A DNA stretch of 64,000 nucleotides from an uncultured Algibacter sp. (GCA_947502405.1 CANMZT010000003.1:1-64000), one strand, 5' to 3'. Shown: positions 35,688-44,944, counted from the stretch's first letter. Notes: a model not told the origin generated them from the sequence alone. Translations and numbers: made by a program.

Positions 35688-35715
35688 CTTATTATTTATT
35701 TAGATCTGTTAGATC

Positions 35716-36252
35716 TTAGTTTAATGTAAATTCTTGTTTTAATTTATTTAACTGATTTGCAATACTTGCGTTGTACTGCACATCACCAATACGTAAAATG
35801 AAACCACCTAAAATGCTTTCATCTATAATATTTTCTACTTCAACCTTTTTACCTGTAAGTTCTTTTGCCTTAGCTAAAACTTGCTTTTTTAAATCTGCTG
35901 ATAATGCTACTGCTGTAGTAACTGTAGCAATTTGAATACCCTTAGATGCTTCGAATAAATCGTTGTATTTTGAAGCTACATAACCTAAAATATCAATTCT
36001 ATTGTTAGCTACTAAAGTATTCACCAAACTTATTGTTGATTTATTAGATGTTTTAAAAACCTCTAACACAACAGCTTTTTTATCTGAAGAAGACACTACA
36101 GGACTGTGAAGCATATCGCTTAGCTCTTTATTGTCTGCAATTGTTTCCGCAATAAGCTTCATATCTTTATTTACAGCTTCAGCTGAATTTTGATCTGATG
36201 CTAAGCTTAACAGTGCTTTTGCGTAACGTATTGCTGCTCTTGCTCCTGCCAT
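35716..36252 (-). CDS. atpH: F1-ATP synthase delta subunit
   Basis: 178 residues. Delta joins the top of F1 to the b-subunit stalk. N-terminal six-helix bundle (ARAAIRYAKALLSLASDQNS) and C-terminal domain with VEVENIIDESILGGFILRIGDVQYNASIANQLNKLKQ. Start lies 5 bp after the atpF stop. Confidence 0.95.
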   Translation of the reverse strand: MAGARAAIRYAKALLSLASDQNSAEAVNKDMKLIAETIADNKELSDMLHSPVVSSSDKKAVVLEVFKTSNKSTISLVNTLVANNRIDILGYVASKYNDLFEASKGIQIATVTTAVALSADLKKQVLAKAKELTGKKVEVENIIDESILGGFILRIGDVQYNASIANQLNKLKQEFTLN

Positions 36253-36257
36253 TATTC

Positions 36258-36758
36258 TTATTTTAATGATTTTTCAGCTAACATTGTTTCAACCAATTTT
36301 AATTGCTTGTCTTTGTTAGATAATTCAGTACGTACAACTTTTTCAGCTATTTCTACTGATAAGTTAGCAACTTGAGATTTCAAATCGGCTATAGCAGCTT
36401 TCTTTTCAGATTCAATACTAGCTTGTGCTTGGGCTACTAATTTAGCAGCACTTTCGCTTGCTTCAGTTTTAGCATCCTCAATCATTTTATTTTTCATTTC
36501 ACGCGCTTCCTTTAGCATCTCTTCGCGCTCTGCTCTGGCTTCTTTTAATAACTTTTCGTTATCAGCTTGAAGGTTTTGCATTTCTAGTTTTGCATTTTCA
36601 GCAGCATCTAAAGCATTTTGAATACCCTCTTCTCTATCATTTAGAGAATTCATAATAGGTTTCCAAGCAAACTTAACCATGATAAAAATTAATACCAAGA
36701 AGATTACTGTTTGCATGATAAACAGTCCTGGTGAAAAATCGTTTAATAATGTATCCAT
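36258..36758 (-). CDS. atpF: F0-ATP synthase b subunit
   Basis: 166 residues. N-terminal TM helix at about 10-30 (LFIMQTVIFLVLIFIMVKFAW), then a long polar alpha-helix forming the peripheral stalk (NAKLEMQNLQADNEKLLKEARAE). Preceded by a 91-bp gap after atpE that holds a strong hairpin (36792-36831). Confidence 0.96.
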   Translation of the reverse strand: MDTLLNDFSPGLFIMQTVIFLVLIFIMVKFAWKPIMNSLNDREEGIQNALDAAENAKLEMQNLQADNEKLLKEARAEREEMLKEAREMKNKMIEDAKTEASESAAKLVAQAQASIESEKKAAIADLKSQVANLSVEIAEKVVRTELSNKDKQLKLVETMLAEKSLK

Positions 36759-36791
36759 TCTATATTATTTAATTTGTCGTGTTTAATTTTG

Positions 36792-36831
36792 AAAACACAC
36801 CCTGTAACCAACCGTTACAGGAGTGTGTTTT
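36792..36831 (-). promoter_or_regulatory. Intercistronic hairpin between atpE and atpF
   Basis: Arms AAAACACACCCTGTAAC (36792-36808) and GTTACAGGAGTGTGTTTT (36814-36831) form a near-perfect stem of about 17 bp with one bulge and a 5-nt loop. On the leftward mRNA it lies just after the atpE stop and is followed by TTTTC, a weak U tract. It could act as partial terminator or 3'-end stabiliser. Confidence 0.65.
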
Positions 36832-36849
36832 AAGTTTTGATTTGGCTTC

Positions 36850-37044
36850 TTATTTTCCTAAGAATAAAGCACCAAACGCTAAACCTTCTAAAAGTGCAGC
36901 AATAATAATCATTGCAGTTTGGATTTTACCAGTAGCTTCAGGTTGACGCGCAATACCTTCCATTGCACTTCCACCGATTTTACCTAAACCAATACCAGCT
37001 CCGATTACAATTAAACCAGCACCTACTAAATTTGGAATTGTCAT
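36850..37044 (-). CDS. atpE: F0-ATP synthase c subunit
   Basis: 64 residues from ATG 37044 (an in-frame TTG at 37053 is less likely). Two TM helices with the polar loop RQP at 33-35; the ion-carrying carboxylate is E53 in LLEGLAFGAL. Helix 1 reads GIGLG and lacks the Gln of the Na+ site, so the ring should carry protons. Homo-oligomer of about 8-15 copies; a stable hairpin downstream may raise its mRNA relative to atpF. Confidence 0.95.
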   Translation of the reverse strand: MTIPNLVGAGLIVIGAGIGLGKIGGSAMEGIARQPEATGKIQTAMIIIAALLEGLAFGALFLGK

Positions 37045-37077
37045 AACAATCAATTTAAATTAAACAAACTCTTTATA

Positions 37078-38205
37078 TTAATGATGTTCATGATCTGCTA
37101 CAGCCATACCAATAAACAACGCCGATAGCATTGTAAAGATATAAGCTTGTAAGAAGGCCACTAACACCTCAATTAACGTAATAAACATTGCCAAAACAAA
37201 AGACAACACAGTTGCACCTCCTGCTGTTAACTCACTTTTCATCACAACCATAATAGCTATCAAGCTCATAACTACTATATGTCCTGCACTTATGTTTGCA
37301 AATAAACGCACTAATAATGAAAACGGTTTAATTAGGAAGTGTCCAGCCAATTCTATTATTGCTAAAACCGGACGGATTAATACAGGCACCCCAGGCATCC
37401 ACAAAACGTGCCCCCAATAATGCTTATTTGCACTAAATGTATACACTATCAAAGTAAGAATTGCTAATGCTGCAGTAACTGCTATTTGCCCTGTTACATT
37501 AAAACCTATTGGTGTTAAACCAAGTAAGTTTAATACCCATATAAAAAAGAATACAGTTAATAAATACCCAGTAAATCTTCTATAATGTTTCTCTCCAATA
37601 TTTGGTCTAGCAATTTCGTCTCTAACATAAAGCACAAGCGGTTCTAAAACACGCCCAAAACCCGTTGGAATAGCTTTCTTTTTATATTGACGAGCTAAAC
37701 CAGAGAAGGCCAAAATCATTAAGAGACCAACAAGCAAAATTCCGAATACACTTTTTGTGATAGAGAAATCTAAAACCTTGTGTGCATTTGTTGCATGATG
37801 ATGATCATCAAATTTTACAGATGATGCACCTGGCTCTAACTCATAAATTTTAGAATGAATTTTGGCAAATTTCTGACCATTTTTATTAACTACAACATGG
37901 CCATCATCATTGTGATGAAATTCCGAGGACATAAAGGTTACTAATCCTTCTCTAGTCCAAAGAATTACTGGTAATGGAAACCCAACATGTTTGCGCTCTC
38001 CAGCATCGTTAGTGTAAGACCACAAAGTGAAATCGTGAGAGTCTTTAATGTGGTGTAAAATGTAATCTTTTACTTCTTGATCTGTATTAATCTCACTCGT
38101 TTCATTTTCTTGCTTTTCTTCATGATGTTGAGCAAAAGCAAAAGTGCCTAAAAACAGAAATGATACTAAGATTAAAAACTTAAAATTTTGTTGAACTGCC
38201 TTCAT
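37078..38205 (-). CDS. atpB: F0-ATP synthase a subunit with N-terminal periplasmic extension
   Basis: 375 residues from ATG 38205 (the in-frame TTG at 38220 would spoil the signal peptide). The C-terminal half has the a-subunit helices and the essential Arg in LLVRLFANISAGHI. Residues 1-26 are a signal peptide (LILVSFLFLGTFAFAQ), followed by about 130 extra residues rich in His, Asp and Glu (HHEEKQENETSE, EFHHNDDGH, DDHHHATNAH) before the first a-subunit helix at about 160. This extended form is known in Bacteroidota; the added domain should face the periplasm. Role of the extension unknown. Confidence 0.93.
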   Translation of the reverse strand: MKAVQQNFKFLILVSFLFLGTFAFAQHHEEKQENETSEINTDQEVKDYILHHIKDSHDFTLWSYTNDAGERKHVGFPLPVILWTREGLVTFMSSEFHHNDDGHVVVNKNGQKFAKIHSKIYELEPGASSVKFDDHHHATNAHKVLDFSITKSVFGILLVGLLMILAFSGLARQYKKKAIPTGFGRVLEPLVLYVRDEIARPNIGEKHYRRFTGYLLTVFFFIWVLNLLGLTPIGFNVTGQIAVTAALAILTLIVYTFSANKHYWGHVLWMPGVPVLIRPVLAIIELAGHFLIKPFSLLVRLFANISAGHIVVMSLIAIMVVMKSELTAGGATVLSFVLAMFITLIEVLVAFLQAYIFTMLSALFIGMAVADHEHH

Positions 38206-38294
38206 TGTTATAAAAATCAAAAAAATGCATTTTTAAATTCCGTGCAAAAGTAAGGAAATAAACTAAATAACAATTATTTTTTTTAGATAATTGT

Positions 38295-38687
38295 TTATGA
38301 TGTTTTTTGATTTAAAATAGCAGCAATAAAAGTAACTTCTAAAGCTAGAAATAGAAACAAGGGAATAAGTAAATTAAAACTTTCAATCTTAGAGATATCT
38401 TGTAAAGCCACTATTGGTTTATAAAAAATTATCGAAAATAAAATGATTTTTATAAAAAGGGTAAATAGATAGAGAAAACCTAGCTGTTCTTTTGTTTTTT
38501 CAAAAAATGTAAAGCTCTTAAAAACAATACATATAAAAAAAGACACTAAAACAAAAAACACATACACAGGTATTAGTTTAAATCTGAGACTAATAGATTG
38601 GGTATCTAAAATGAATTGATGTAAAAATAAAGACACCACAAATAATAACAGAAAAGAAACTGCATAAACAACAATAGACTTAATCAT
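38295..38687 (-). CDS. Small four-helix membrane protein in the AtpI position
   Basis: 130 residues with four TM helices (about 3-25, 38-60, 70-92, 102-126). It lies between atpZ and atpB, the place where other phyla have atpI, and may correspond to the flavobacterial DUF6168 group, though that name is from memory. Its start overlaps atpZ by 8 bp. A role as F0 assembly factor is an inference from position; the last helix contains a buried Glu (FLALEVTFIAAIL). Confidence 0.6.
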   Translation of the reverse strand: MIKSIVVYAVSFLLLFVVSLFLHQFILDTQSISLRFKLIPVYVFFVLVSFFICIVFKSFTFFEKTKEQLGFLYLFTLFIKIILFSIIFYKPIVALQDISKIESFNLLIPLFLFLALEVTFIAAILNQKTS

Positions 38688-38931
38688 TGTTCTTAGAAAT
38701 TTTTATCACTTGCGAAATCACTTGATAAATAGCTAAAAAAACAGCAAAAAGTGTAATTATAGATTCCCAAAAATCTTTATCATATTTAGTATCCAACCAT
38801 TTGCCTAGTAAATTACCCAAATAAATGGTTGCTCCCATTTGAAAAGCTACAGATGTAAATCTTAAGTAAGGATTAAGCTGTTTTGCCGGCTTCTGGTTTT
38901 CTTTGTTGTTGTGCTTGTGCGCCATTACCAT
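38680..38931 (-). CDS. atpZ: AtpZ/AtpI-like small membrane protein
   Basis: 83 residues with two TM helices and the conserved YLRFTSVAFQMGATIYLGNLLGKWLD segment typical of AtpZ/AtpI proteins linked to F0 assembly or Mg2+ handling. Its N-terminal 15-20 residues overlap the 3' end of the bactofilin gene by 59 bp (53 if the second ATG is used). Such a long same-strand overlap is unusual; no later plausible start exists before the first helix. Confidence 0.75.
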   Translation of the reverse strand: MVMAHKHNNKENQKPAKQLNPYLRFTSVAFQMGATIYLGNLLGKWLDTKYDKDFWESIITLFAVFLAIYQVISQVIKISKNND

Positions 38932-39307
38932 TATTCATTTCTTTTACAGTGCCTTTCATAACACATGTAACATTAAATGTTGCTCCTGGCTCTACAGCTA
39001 ACTTACCTGCTACCACTTCGCCTTCAATATGAGCTGATGCTTTAAGTGTTAACGTACCAGATAAAGCCAATTTTCCAGAAAACTTGCCTTCAAAATATGC
39101 ATCTGTGCCGTTAAGCGTACCTTTTATTAATCCAGATTTACCAACTACTACTTTACCAGAGGTCTTAATGTTACCTTCAATAATACCATCTATTCTTAAA
39201 TCGCCTTGGCTATTAAAGTCGCCAACCATTTTAGTGCCTTGAGCAATAATGTTTTGGTTTGATGTGCCTTCTGTCATTTGTTTTTCTTTTTTGTTTTCAG
39301 AGAACAT
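38873..39307 (-). CDS. Bactofilin (polymer-forming cytoskeletal protein)
   Basis: 144 residues. The bactofilin core (about 25-115) has the repeating beta-helix pattern: GDFNSQGDLRIDGIIEGNIKTSGKVVVGKSGLIKGTL and ALSGTLTLKASAHIEGEVVAGKLAVEPGATFNVTCVM. The C-terminus is a short Asn/Gln/Lys tail. Bactofilins form filaments that organise cell-wall or motility machines. It follows sprE by 18 bp and precedes atpZ with overlap, so it is part of the sprE-atp transcript. Confidence 0.9.
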   Translation of the reverse strand: MFSENKKEKQMTEGTSNQNIIAQGTKMVGDFNSQGDLRIDGIIEGNIKTSGKVVVGKSGLIKGTLNGTDAYFEGKFSGKLALSGTLTLKASAHIEGEVVAGKLAVEPGATFNVTCVMKGTVKEMNNGNGAQAQQQRKPEAGKTA

Positions 39308-39325
39308 AATAATTTGGGGTTAAGT

Positions 39326-41884
39326 TTAATTGTTATCTATATTCAAATACGCATCCAAATTTTTGTGAATTTGAATGATTTGATAATTTGTAGATGATGC
39401 TACAAAATAAGGGGCTTTTATTTTCTTTTGATCGTCTTCGGTTAATAACTGATCAAATGTTTTTGCTACTTGTTCATTTTTCAACCCATGTACTACAACA
39501 AACTTGGTTTTAGGGTTGTAAACATCAATGGATGCATCTAATTTGTAATACCTTACATTTTTCAGAACCGTATCCAAGGTTTCCTTAAAACCTGCAATAG
39601 CTTCAGGCTGTGGGTCTTCAAATTTAAAAATAACTTTGTAATTATCTGAAATACTATCAACAGACTTAACAAACTCTTTATTAGCTACTTTAGGCAATAA
39701 ATTAGCCTCAATATCTTGTGCTTGTTTACCTTCAGGTGTATTTGCATAGGTTATAGCTAAGTAATTAATCGCTTTCTTATACGCTTCATAACCATATAAA
39801 CGCCCCGTAGCTGTGGCTTTTAACAACTCAAACTTCGGTACCATGGGTTCGCCATCAAAGGTTTTTATATAGTTTTCACTTTTGGCAATAACGTCTGCGT
39901 ATTCCTGATTTTTATGTTGAATATACAAACCTTCATATAAGCTTTCTGGACTATTCTCATCGCGTTCAGTAACCAGTTCTGGATTTTTTAGAATAGTTGC
40001 ATATCTAGAATCTGGATATTTTGCTATAATTTCATCTTTAGCAATGGATGCTTCACCACTTTCACCTAATAACTCATAAATCTTAAATAAATTATATTTT
40101 GAAGGTAGTACCAATCGTTCCTCTGGATTGCTTTTTAATAAATTTTGAAATTTATCTTTAGCTAGTTCATATTCTTTGAACTTTTCTTTATAAATCAATC
40201 CTAATTGATAGTAAGCATAATTTCTATTCTTAGAAATACTATCAATTTCTTTTTCTGTGGAAGGGATTTTAGAGATGTAAAACTGAGGGTCAAAACGTTC
40301 TTCATCGTTAGCAGATGCTAAAACATCAATATTATTAGAAGTGCTTTCTATGTTTGAAATGCCTTTACTAGACCATCTCCAATTATCTTCTAATGGTCTA
40401 TCTCCCCATCTCTTTACAAACTCATTTTTCCCAAAGGCTACAGTAGTAGGATTATAAAAATAAAAGGTGTTAGATTGAGATTGGGGTCCTACACGATTCT
40501 GTTGCGACCCTATATTATTGTTAACGGTAACCAAACCACTATTGCGCTGAGCAGCTTCAAGTTGTTCTGCTTCTGCTTCTGCTTTCTCTTTCAAATCATC
40601 AACAAATGACTGAAAATAAGCAACCCGCTCTGTTTCAGGTAAGTTTACTAATCTTAAAATGCTGTCGTTAACCTTTGCAATCGATTCGTAATAGATTACA
40701 TCCTCTAAGTTATCTCGCTTACGCTTAATTATACGATAGGGTTTTGAGTTTAAAACCAAATTACTCATAGTACTATCATAATACTCCCCTGCTTCGGCAT
40801 AAACTGAAGCATCAAAATTCATGTCACCAAGAATTTCATAGGTTTTGGCTTTAAGGAGTTTATCACGAGTATCTGTTCGTAAAGATTTATCATAGTATGC
40901 TACAGCTAATGAATCTGAACCATTCTTTAAATGAAATGTCCCTATTTGGTGATATATTTTATCTAAATAAGGTCTGTTTTCTCTATTTTCTTCTAATTCT
41001 GTAAGTAATTCAGTGATTTCTAGCTTATCTCCATTTTCAAAGTCAAAGTTTTTAACTTTTTCCAAATGTGCAGAAATCATATAGATTCTGGGTGTTCTTC
41101 TATTGAGCTCTATCACCTTATCAAAAGCTATATTTGCACTGTCTTTATAACCTAATTTATTGTAAAGTTGCCCCTGAATAAATCTATAACGTCCTCGTTC
41201 ATCATTATTTTTAGTGGCATTTGATGCTATTTCTAACTGTGTAATTGCTGTATCAACAACTTTTAGGTTTAAATATGCTTGCGCTAATATTGATGTGGCA
41301 TCAGCTAAATCTTGACCTTCTAACTCTTCTTGTTTTAAAAGGCGTTTCAAATTTTCAATAGCTAATTCGTTATTATCTAACCTAATATTTGCCTTTTCTC
41401 GCCATACTTTAGCTTGATTAATCTTATCACTTGCAGGGTATTTGTACAAAATATAGTTTAATGCTTCTAGAGCTGGTACAAAACGTTGGTCAAAATATCT
41501 GGCTTTACCAAGAAGTAAGTAAGCTTCATCCATTTGCGGGTTCTTCTCTTTACCATCAATATTCATACTATGCTTTTGGATAGCTTTTGCTGCTTTTTCT
41601 TCAGCTCTGGTAAAATTTTCGTTCTTAGACTGGCCCGGAAGCACAACATCCTCGAAAATCTGCATACGCTCAATGGGCAAAACTTCCCAGTAATTATCAA
41701 AATATGCATCATTTAAGGCATTCTGCCCTTCCTCTAATGCAATGTAGCCATTGTAAAGCGCATTAAATTCTGCTGTAACCGCATGAAAATTTCTATTAAT
41801 GAATTTGTCTTTTTTCCTAGAACAACTCAACCCTAGAAAAGTTAAGAAGATAAGTAGTAGTATGGCTTTAGCAGGTGTTTTCAA
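39326..41884 (-). CDS. sprE: Gliding motility / type IX secretion lipoprotein SprE (PorW)
   Basis: 852 residues. Lipoprotein signal with lipobox GLSC near residue 21, then TPR units across the chain and a Gln/Asn-rich middle (about 440-475). The N-terminus (FHAVTAEFNALYNGYIALEEGQNAL) and the FDPQFYISKIPSTEKEIDSI, YYQLGLIYKEKF segments fit SprE/PorW, an outer-membrane lipoprotein required for T9SS secretion and spreading. Full length against the family. It heads the leftward run into bactofilin and ATP synthase genes. Confidence 0.88.
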   Translation of the reverse strand: MKTPAKAILLLIFLTFLGLSCSRKKDKFINRNFHAVTAEFNALYNGYIALEEGQNALNDAYFDNYWEVLPIERMQIFEDVVLPGQSKNENFTRAEEKAAKAIQKHSMNIDGKEKNPQMDEAYLLLGKARYFDQRFVPALEALNYILYKYPASDKINQAKVWREKANIRLDNNELAIENLKRLLKQEELEGQDLADATSILAQAYLNLKVVDTAITQLEIASNATKNNDERGRYRFIQGQLYNKLGYKDSANIAFDKVIELNRRTPRIYMISAHLEKVKNFDFENGDKLEITELLTELEENRENRPYLDKIYHQIGTFHLKNGSDSLAVAYYDKSLRTDTRDKLLKAKTYEILGDMNFDASVYAEAGEYYDSTMSNLVLNSKPYRIIKRKRDNLEDVIYYESIAKVNDSILRLVNLPETERVAYFQSFVDDLKEKAEAEAEQLEAAQRNSGLVTVNNNIGSQQNRVGPQSQSNTFYFYNPTTVAFGKNEFVKRWGDRPLEDNWRWSSKGISNIESTSNNIDVLASANDEERFDPQFYISKIPSTEKEIDSISKNRNYAYYQLGLIYKEKFKEYELAKDKFQNLLKSNPEERLVLPSKYNLFKIYELLGESGEASIAKDEIIAKYPDSRYATILKNPELVTERDENSPESLYEGLYIQHKNQEYADVIAKSENYIKTFDGEPMVPKFELLKATATGRLYGYEAYKKAINYLAITYANTPEGKQAQDIEANLLPKVANKEFVKSVDSISDNYKVIFKFEDPQPEAIAGFKETLDTVLKNVRYYKLDASIDVYNPKTKFVVVHGLKNEQVAKTFDQLLTEDDQKKIKAPYFVASSTNYQIIQIHKNLDAYLNIDNN

Positions 41885-42002
41885 GTGCTGGTATTTTTAG
41901 TCTAAATAATAACTATAATCTCCTATAATTATTATATAGAATCGTAAAAATAAGCATCTTTTTGTATTTACCTAAAAATGCAATGACTTTTAAACAAAAG
42001 GA

Positions 42003-42698
42003 TTAGTTGGCAAAATGCGCTTCTAACTCCTTTAATGTTGCAGCACTAGTGGCTAAATCTTTAACAACTTCACCTTTTTCTAAAACCACTATGCGTTCGC
42101 AAACATCTGTAACGTGCATTAAATCATGACTTGAAATTAAAACAGTAACACCTTGTTTTTCAGCTAATTCCTTAATTATGTTTTTAAGACGTATTTGTGT
42201 TGTTGGGTCTAGGTTTGCAAAAGGCTCGTCTAAAATTATAACTTCTGGGTTTCCAATTAGGGCAGCTACAATACCTGCTTTCTTTTGGTTACCTTTACTC
42301 AAATCGCGTAAATACTTTTTTTGACCCAGTATTTCTCCATGAAAGAAATCTTCAAACTGAGAAACAATTGAATCTACATCAGCTTTATTTTGTCCGCGCA
42401 ACTCGCCAATAAAATAAAAATATTCTTCTGGTGTTAAGTAACCAATTAAAAAGCTTTCGTCAATAAATGCAGAAGTAAAAGGTTTCCAATCTTCACTTTT
42501 ATTTACCTGAACACCATTATTCTCAATATGTCCTGTTGTTGGTTGAATTAAATCTAAAAGTAAGCTAAAATAGGTGGTTTTACCAGCCCCATTATTACCT
42601 ACCAAACCAAAGCTTTGACCTTTGGGAATCTCCAAAGTTTCAATATTTAAAACTTGATTGCCGCTATATTTTTTTGATAAATTAGATGTTGTTATCAT
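42003..42698 (-). CDS. ABC transporter ATP-binding protein
   Basis: 231 residues. Walker A GNNGAGKT at 34-41, signature-equivalent DLSKGNQKK, Walker B VIILDEPFANLD and switch H in SSHDLMHV. Export-type ATPase of the ABC-2 class. Its start lies 12 bp after the stop of the DUF5687 permease, so the two form a transporter pair. Substrate unknown. Confidence 0.9.
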   Translation of the reverse strand: MITTSNLSKKYSGNQVLNIETLEIPKGQSFGLVGNNGAGKTTYFSLLLDLIQPTTGHIENNGVQVNKSEDWKPFTSAFIDESFLIGYLTPEEYFYFIGELRGQNKADVDSIVSQFEDFFHGEILGQKKYLRDLSKGNQKKAGIVAALIGNPEVIILDEPFANLDPTTQIRLKNIIKELAEKQGVTVLISSHDLMHVTDVCERIVVLEKGEVVKDLATSAATLKELEAHFAN

Positions 42699-42710
42699 GA
42701 TCTGATTGTA

Positions 42711-44189
42711 TTAGTTATTTTGATCGAATGCATCAATCATTTTATATTTTGAATCTAAATATTTTTGAGTAATAGTTTTCATTAGTTTTTGATGAAATAC
42801 GATACCTACTATACCAAGAATAACCAGTACCAAACACGCTATTTCAAAACCAATTAGAAAGTAAAATGCTGCAAATAACCCCATGGGTAAAAGCAATAAC
42901 GGAATACCAATTAACCATTGTACCGCTCCTGTACCTTGATAATTAAATGCTGCTTTTTTACTTAAATCTATCTTTTTTCTGTTGAAAGAACCTCCTAATA
43001 AAATAACATGTGTATTTACTCCAACATTATAAACTGCAGCTGCAAAATGTGCCAGCAATATTTTCCATCCAAAGAACACATAAGGAATACCTAATACAAA
43101 TAAAATCAATACGCTTACAGCCATTAATGTGAATTTTGACTTTAAGTATTGTTCATACTTAATATTCTGACTCATAAGTAGCTTGTAGTAACCACTATCC
43201 CAAGCTGGGATAAATTGCCCAAAGTTAATTAAGAATATTCCAGTTGAAAAAACACCTATAAAAACAAAAAACCATTCTAAGTTTTGGTATATAGGTTGAG
43301 GATAGAAAAATAATCCGTAAAGTAAGCCTATTGCTACCATCCAAACTGAAGACTTTGTGCGTTTATTGCGCCAAATAAGTTTTAAATCTAATTGCATAAA
43401 AGGTGCTATATCTCCAAAATTCTTTGTCCATTCTAAATTCGAAGCATTAACTTCTTTAATTTTTGTTTTTAAACCACTATCTAGAAACAGTTTTTGCCTT
43501 AACAATTTAAAGTTGATAGTATAGCAAACTAAAAGGATTAATAAAGGGACTACAATTAAAAAAGGGCTATCGTATATTGCATTGAAAGCACTGCCAATAA
43601 TATCATTAAAAGAGATGATATTAAAATGATTTAAAGCATACAATCCTCCTGCAACCACTATTATTGGTAAAAAGGATAATTCTTTTTCTGCTGAAAAACT
43701 TTCTATTATAAAATTTAAGAAGTTTATGATTAAAACCACAATAATCAATGCAAGCATCCAAATTAAAACATTTGTAACTGGATAATCTTTGGTGATAAGT
43801 GTAATACCAAACGGAATTATAGCAAATAATGGTAAAAAATTAAAAAATGATACCGCCGATTTCCCTAATACATAATTTACAACCTTGCTTCTTTTCACCG
43901 GAAGTGTTAGCAAAGGCTTTACACTCATCATTGGAAGTTTCTGAAAGAAAAAACGAAGTACTAAATCGGCTATTATCCAAAAGAAGAGAAAATTGTTAAC
44001 AATTATTAAGGGATCTTGGTCTGGATAAACTTTTTTAAGCCCTGGGTAAAGCAACAAACCCATACCCAAGAACATAGCAATAAAATAGAGGCTTAAAAAA
44101 CCCATGAATATTTTGATTCCTAAACTTTTTCCAAAACTAGCAGACCTAAAAAAAGCCTTCCATTCTAAACTTAAAAATCGTTTTATCAT
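42711..44189 (-). CDS. ABC-2-type permease (DUF5687-like)
   Basis: 492 residues with about 12 TM helices (first at about 28-48). N-terminus MIKRFLSLEWKAFFRSASFGKSLGIKIFMGF is typical of the DUF5687 permeases of Bacteroidota. The partner ATPase is encoded next. It lies 119 bp downstream of the 211-residue membrane gene and may or may not share the PadR-controlled transcript. Confidence 0.8.
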   Translation of the reverse strand: MIKRFLSLEWKAFFRSASFGKSLGIKIFMGFLSLYFIAMFLGMGLLLYPGLKKVYPDQDPLIIVNNFLFFWIIADLVLRFFFQKLPMMSVKPLLTLPVKRSKVVNYVLGKSAVSFFNFLPLFAIIPFGITLITKDYPVTNVLIWMLALIIVVLIINFLNFIIESFSAEKELSFLPIIVVAGGLYALNHFNIISFNDIIGSAFNAIYDSPFLIVVPLLILLVCYTINFKLLRQKLFLDSGLKTKIKEVNASNLEWTKNFGDIAPFMQLDLKLIWRNKRTKSSVWMVAIGLLYGLFFYPQPIYQNLEWFFVFIGVFSTGIFLINFGQFIPAWDSGYYKLLMSQNIKYEQYLKSKFTLMAVSVLILFVLGIPYVFFGWKILLAHFAAAVYNVGVNTHVILLGGSFNRKKIDLSKKAAFNYQGTGAVQWLIGIPLLLLPMGLFAAFYFLIGFEIACLVLVILGIVGIVFHQKLMKTITQKYLDSKYKMIDAFDQNN

Positions 44190-44308
44190 TTTTTGGTGGT
44201 TTTAGTTTTCTTAAAAGTAAGTGTTATTAAAGTTTAATTTGTTACAGTTTTAATTAAAATTATATTCTGGATGAGATTTTCTAACCCTCTCTTTTAATTT
44301 TGGAGGCA

Positions 44309-44944
44309 CTACATATATTGAAATATAAAACACAAGAAATACATTACTATGCCTATAGAGACTATTAATTCTGATGTATTAGTCCACACTCTATCAGATT
44401 TGAAAAAAAAGTGTATCCAAATACCAATATTTAAAAAATGAGCCATCCCACCTAATTGAATAAGTATATTATCAACTAACCATTTTCTGCCCGTTCTTTT
44501 CTGCTTTATTCTTATATTTATTTTTGATGTTATGATATGGAAAAGGTGTACTAAAACAATGGCAATAAGAAAAGTCCACATGATATTTTTTTTATCTCTA
44601 ACAAAATTCAACAATTCATACAAAGTCCAAATAGAAAATAATGTTATAATTACTTTTGGTAATCCAAAAAAGTCTTTAAAATAAATCCAAATTTGTCTTC
44701 TATATAATTTATTAAGAGCATTAGTTTTTTGTTCTACTAAGTCATAAAATCCTGAAATTCCGAATTTTTTAAACTCTCTAGTTAAAGCTTGATCAAAAGA
44801 CCTGTGAGGAAAATTTTTCCATTGATCTTCAATTCCTGTAGCTAAATGATCGACTAACTCCGTTTGAACATCATACCATTCTACATAATGTCTTTTTGTG
44901 AATTCGTAAATCTCATCTATTTCATGCGCTGTTAATTTCTTCAT
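44309..44944 (-). CDS. PadR-coupled membrane protein with HAAS-like N-terminus
   Basis: 211 residues. Residues 1-75 are helical and charged (HEIDEIYEFTKRHYVEWYDVQTELVDHLATGI, then SFDQALTREFKKFGISGFYDLV), resembling the HAAS/permease-prefix helical domains that accompany PadR regulators. About four TM helices follow (92-111, 120-140, 158-178, 190-211). Its ATG overlaps the PadR stop by one base (TAATG). Likely a membrane partner that controls or is controlled by PadR. No close family recognised. Confidence 0.6.
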   Translation of the reverse strand: MKKLTAHEIDEIYEFTKRHYVEWYDVQTELVDHLATGIEDQWKNFPHRSFDQALTREFKKFGISGFYDLVEQKTNALNKLYRRQIWIYFKDFFGLPKVIITLFSIWTLYELLNFVRDKKNIMWTFLIAIVLVHLFHIITSKINIRIKQKRTGRKWLVDNILIQLGGMAHFLNIGIWIHFFFKSDRVWTNTSELIVSIGIVMYFLCFIFQYM

